A stretch of DNA of 5,381 nucleotides from Deltaproteobacteria bacterium. Lineage in GTDB: Bacteria > Desulfobacterota > JAENJC01. Location of the stretch: contig JAENJC010000161.1 of NCBI GenBank assembly GCA_016844545.1, positions 2,052 through 7,432 on the forward strand. The letters are read 5' to 3'. Positions 4,918 to 5,381 of the stretch are shown one piece after another (the stretch's first letter is position 1; each line of letters opens with the position of its first letter). Both the position numbers and the translations under genes were made by a program. The notes beneath the pieces are model-generated. The model did not search any database. It was not told the DNA's origin and saw nothing but the letters and a program-made list of their open reading frames with translations.

Positions 4918-5381
4918 TCAGTTGATGTAATCCTCCCTTTTGATACTGAACTTCTCAATCCTGTACTGAAGGGTCTTGTATGTCATGCCGAGAAGGGCAG
5001 ACGCCTTTGTTATTACTCCATGGGAGTTTTTTAAAGCCTTTATTATCATGCCCTTTTCAAGCTCTTCAAAGTCTATCCCTTCCTTGGGTATCTCCAGGTC
5101 CAGAACCCCTCCGAAATTGAGATGATAGTGTACCTCCAACGGCAGGTCATCTTTCTTTATCTCATCCCCATCGCACAGGATAACGGCCCGCTCTATTACC
5201 GACTCTAATTGCCTGACATTCCCTGGCCAGGAAAACTGCATGATTGCGCTCAGCGCATCCGGGGTTATGCTCTTCACCTTCCTCCCCTCTCTTGCGTTCA
5301 CCTTTTTGAGAAAGAACTCAACAAGCTCAGGGATATCTGTCTTCCTCTCTCTCAGTGATGGAAGGAAGATAGAGATAACGT
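4918..5381 (-). CDS. sigma-54-dependent AAA+ transcriptional regulator, Fis-type C-terminus (partial)
   Basis: The frame enters from the right edge and ends at TGA (4918-4920), giving the last 154 or so residues of a larger protein. In order: ISIFLPSLRERKTDIPELVE (about 5316-5376), the conserved LPxLRERxxDI of sigma-54 activator ATPases; WPGNVRQLE (5203-5229), the late AAA+ GNVRxL motif; then a linker and a Fis-type helix-turn-helix (about 4948-5013, ITKASALLGMTYKTLQYRI). Known of the family: such proteins act as ATP-driven hexamers on RNA polymerase with sigma-54, often as NtrC-like response regulators. The sensory domain, the Walker motifs and the GAFTGA loop lie outside the window, so the signal and targets are unknown. 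A GTG at 5301 lies inside the conserved domain and is not the start. The gene converges on the thiamine operon and is probably unrelated to it. Confidence 0.93.
   Translation of the reverse strand, partial: VISIFLPSLRERKTDIPELVEFFLKKVNAREGRKVKSITPDALSAIMQFSWPGNVRQLESVIERAVILCDGDEIKKDDLPLEVHYHLNFGGVLDLEIPKEGIDFEELEKGMIIKALKNSHGVITKASALLGMTYKTLQYRIEKFSIKREDYIN

Noticed and set aside
5299..5301. GTG as start codon of the regulator gene
   Set aside because: The frame continues upstream to the window edge with conserved AAA+ sequence (LPSLRERKTDI), so this GTG is internal.

Overview
The window comes from a bacterial chromosome. The sequence alone does not fix the species. The HydG-type radical SAM protein, the ThiE subtype with a GPVY..TPSK active-site loop, the sigma-54 regulator and the AT-rich intergenic DNA together suggest an anaerobic or thermophilic lineage such as Nitrospirota or Desulfobacterota. 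This is inference.

Layout from left to right. On the minus strand, positions 1298 to 1 hold a long-chain polyprenyl diphosphate synthase (ispB type) followed 12 bases later by the N-terminal third of an MltG-type endolytic transglycosylase. Both serve the cell envelope: one makes the isoprenoid chain for quinones or lipid carriers, the other trims nascent glycan strands. A 206-base divergent intergenic region (1299-1504) carries two predicted sigma-70-type promoters, one per direction. On the thiamine side it also has a terminator-like hairpin with a UUCG loop and a short CGC-rich degenerate repeat. No TPP riboswitch is visible.

On the plus strand, 1505-4502 is a compact thiazole/thiamine operon. 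It encodes a radical SAM tyrosine lyase of HydG architecture in the slot normally held by thiH, then the sulfur carrier ThiS, then one continuous ORF fusing thiazole synthase (ThiG) to thiamine-phosphate synthase (ThiE). Inferred logic: the lyase makes dehydroglycine from tyrosine, ThiS thiocarboxylate supplies sulfur, ThiG builds the thiazole from these plus deoxyxylulose 5-phosphate, and ThiE joins the thiazole to the pyrimidine. ThiF, ThiC and ThiD are not in the window, nor are HydE, HydF or a hydrogenase.

The 3' end of the operon overlaps a small membrane protein gene (ORF 4460-4840) with DxDH, HSxE and HxxxD motifs. Its recognisable N-terminus appears to continue upstream of the first ATG, so its start is unsettled. 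A short convergent spacer (4841-4917) with palindromic repeats separates it from the C-terminal end of a sigma-54-dependent AAA+/Fis-type regulator on the minus strand, which runs off the right edge.

The points most worth a second look are the HydG-type enzyme in a thiamine operon, the ThiG-ThiE fusion that has lost the natural boundary of both proteins, a 7-bp tandem repeat inside the ThiE coding sequence, and the odd junction between thiE and the downstream membrane gene.
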